A DNA stretch of 6,297 nt, taken from the NCBI GenBank assembly GCA_900549285.1, contig URNW01000031.1, positions 1 to 6,297 on the forward strand, written 5' to 3'. Both the position numbers and the translations under genes were made by a program. Source of the DNA: an uncultured Mycoplasmatota bacterium (GTDB lineage Bacteria; Bacillota_I; Bacilli_A; RF39; UBA660). Numbering within the stretch: position 1 is the first letter of the stretch; the number at the start of each line of letters is the position of its first letter. The notes beneath the pieces are model-generated. The model was not told the DNA's origin. It saw only the letters and a program-made list of their open reading frames with translations, and made no database searches. Positions 5,742-6,297 of the stretch are shown here, one piece after another.

Positions 5742-6297
5742 TTAGCTAGCTCCAACTACTACATACGGATCAGTACTTGTTCCACTTCCTGTTACTTTTA
5801 CATCACTAGCTAGATTGATGACAGGTCTAACACCCTGATAATAATCTGTACGTCCAGTATCAAGCATTCCTCCTGAACCTACGCGAAATACAACAGCACT
5901 ATTATGAAAATGATATGGTGTCATAGTCCAATAATAATCATTATTATATAAATAGTAACTACTATTTCCTTTCTTAGATGATCCTCCCGCCATAATTACT
6001 TCATCTGCAGTAATTAGTCCAATTGGATAAGTTAGTGCTTTATTTCCTTTGCTACTTCCACTTACCGTATATAAATCTGCACTATTACTACATTTAAATG
6101 TTGGATTTACACTACTACTATTTTGTGCCAGTCTTACACGTCCCACGTAATACATTGGACTTATTGGATCGCTACTCCATTCATAGCCACTTGCCATTTC
6201 TCTATCACCACAAAATCCTGCTTCTTTACTGATCTTATCAGTATAACTTGCTAGATTACTACTATACCAATCATCTAATGTCTCTTTAATGGAACTA
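5742..6297 (-). CDS. Putative secreted or surface protein, C-terminal part (5' end outside window)
   Basis: The frame is open from the right edge to TAA at 5744-5742, showing 184 residues. An internal ATG at 6197 is not the start: 33 codons upstream of it are open and match the left paralogue (DDWYSSNLASYTDKI...GFCGDR against DTWYSNNLKSYTDQI...GFCGDR). Two cysteines of the overlap (visible residues 29 and 69) are conserved in both copies. Beyond the overlap are LITADEVIMAGG, YYWTMTPYHFHNSAVVFRVGSGG, GVRPVINL and GSGTSTDPYVVV, then the C-terminus. The W.mTP...aVVFRV.SGG...GVRPVINL order resembles DUF6273-type exported proteins and recalls C-type-lectin-like or FGE-type folds. That resemblance is from memory and is tentative. 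No C-terminal sorting signal (LPXTG) or membrane segment is present, so surface attachment, if any, would be through the unseen N-terminus, as in the left copy. Function unknown. Confidence 0.85.
   Translation of the reverse strand, partial: SSIKETLDDWYSSNLASYTDKISKEAGFCGDREMASGYEWSSDPISPMYYVGRVRLAQNSSSVNPTFKCSNSADLYTVSGSSKGNKALTYPIGLITADEVIMAGGSSKKGNSSYYLYNNDYYWTMTPYHFHNSAVVFRVGSGGMLDTGRTDYYQGVRPVINLASDVKVTGSGTSTDPYVVVGAS
6024..6297 (-). repeat. Right copy of the diverged direct repeat
   Basis: Partner of 1-259, about 6.0 kb away in direct orientation. Conservation is greatest around the GFCGDR and SSKGNKAL coding motifs and lowest in the stretch between the two conserved cysteines. Confidence 0.85.

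Noticed and set aside
5770..5960. Diversity-generating retroelement variable region
   Set aside because: There is no reverse transcriptase and no template repeat in the window, and the two paralogues do not overlap here, so adenine-specific variation cannot be assessed.
5742..6197. Treating the ATG at 6197 as the start of the right-hand surface gene
   Set aside because: The frame remains open to the window edge, and the 33 codons upstream of this ATG align with the left paralogue, so the ATG is internal.
1..6297. Mycoplasma-type code (TGA as tryptophan)
   Set aside because: All tryptophans in the six genes are TGG, no internal in-frame TGA occurs, and the amidoligase gene ends in TGA at its natural terminus.
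1..6297. Composite transposon or island bounded by the direct repeats
   Set aside because: The repeats are diverged coding sequence of paralogous genes. No transposase, integrase, terminal inverted repeat or target duplication was seen, and a core gene (tig) lies between them.

Overview
The window looks like chromosomal DNA of a very AT-rich, low-GC Gram-positive bacterium (Bacillota, or a relative on the Mollicutes/Erysipelotrichia side). The reasons are the base composition, AGGA/AAGG-type ribosome binding sites, near-consensus sigma-A promoters with 17-bp spacers, short hairpin-plus-U-tract terminators, and bacterial trigger factor and type IV pilus-type genes. Every tryptophan is TGG and no gene has an in-frame TGA, so the standard code (table 11) is used, not the Mycoplasma code. 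All six genes are on the minus strand, so transcription runs from high to low coordinates.

Layout in transcription order: (a) 6297-5742, the 3' part of a secreted or surface protein gene, closed by a terminator at 5689-5718. (b) A two-gene operon, 5640-3459, with an extended -10 promoter: a PilC/GspF-family inner-membrane platform protein and, 7 nt later, an A24-family prepilin peptidase. (c) 3422-2454, a putative amidoligase (ATP-dependent carboxylate-amine ligase family) with its own promoter, whose -35 box lies inside the end of the peptidase gene. A small hairpin at this junction can pair with the amidoligase Shine-Dalgarno sequence. (d) 2384-1137, trigger factor (tig), with its own near-consensus promoter and a good terminator at 1102-1127. 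(e) 921-1, the 5' part of a second surface protein gene, paralogous to the one in (a). It has a strong promoter and an unusually long, repeat-bearing leader of about 113 nt, against about 20 nt for its neighbours.

The two surface-protein paralogues lie in the same orientation at the two window edges. They overlap in homologous sequence (1-259 against 6024-6297), so together they show the whole architecture: an N-terminal membrane anchor or signal peptide, an Asn/Ser/Thr-rich exported region with a WRIIRINGDGSIRLIYNG-like core, and a C-terminal module ending in a GVRPVINL plus GSGT.DPY motif. PilC and the peptidase supply two of the four core parts of a type IV pilus or competence pseudopilus machine. 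The ATPase and the pilins are not in the window. Trigger factor is a housekeeping chaperone for nascent chains. The least understood gene is the amidoligase, whose substrate cannot be read from this context. No mobile element, CRISPR array, tRNA or rRNA was seen.
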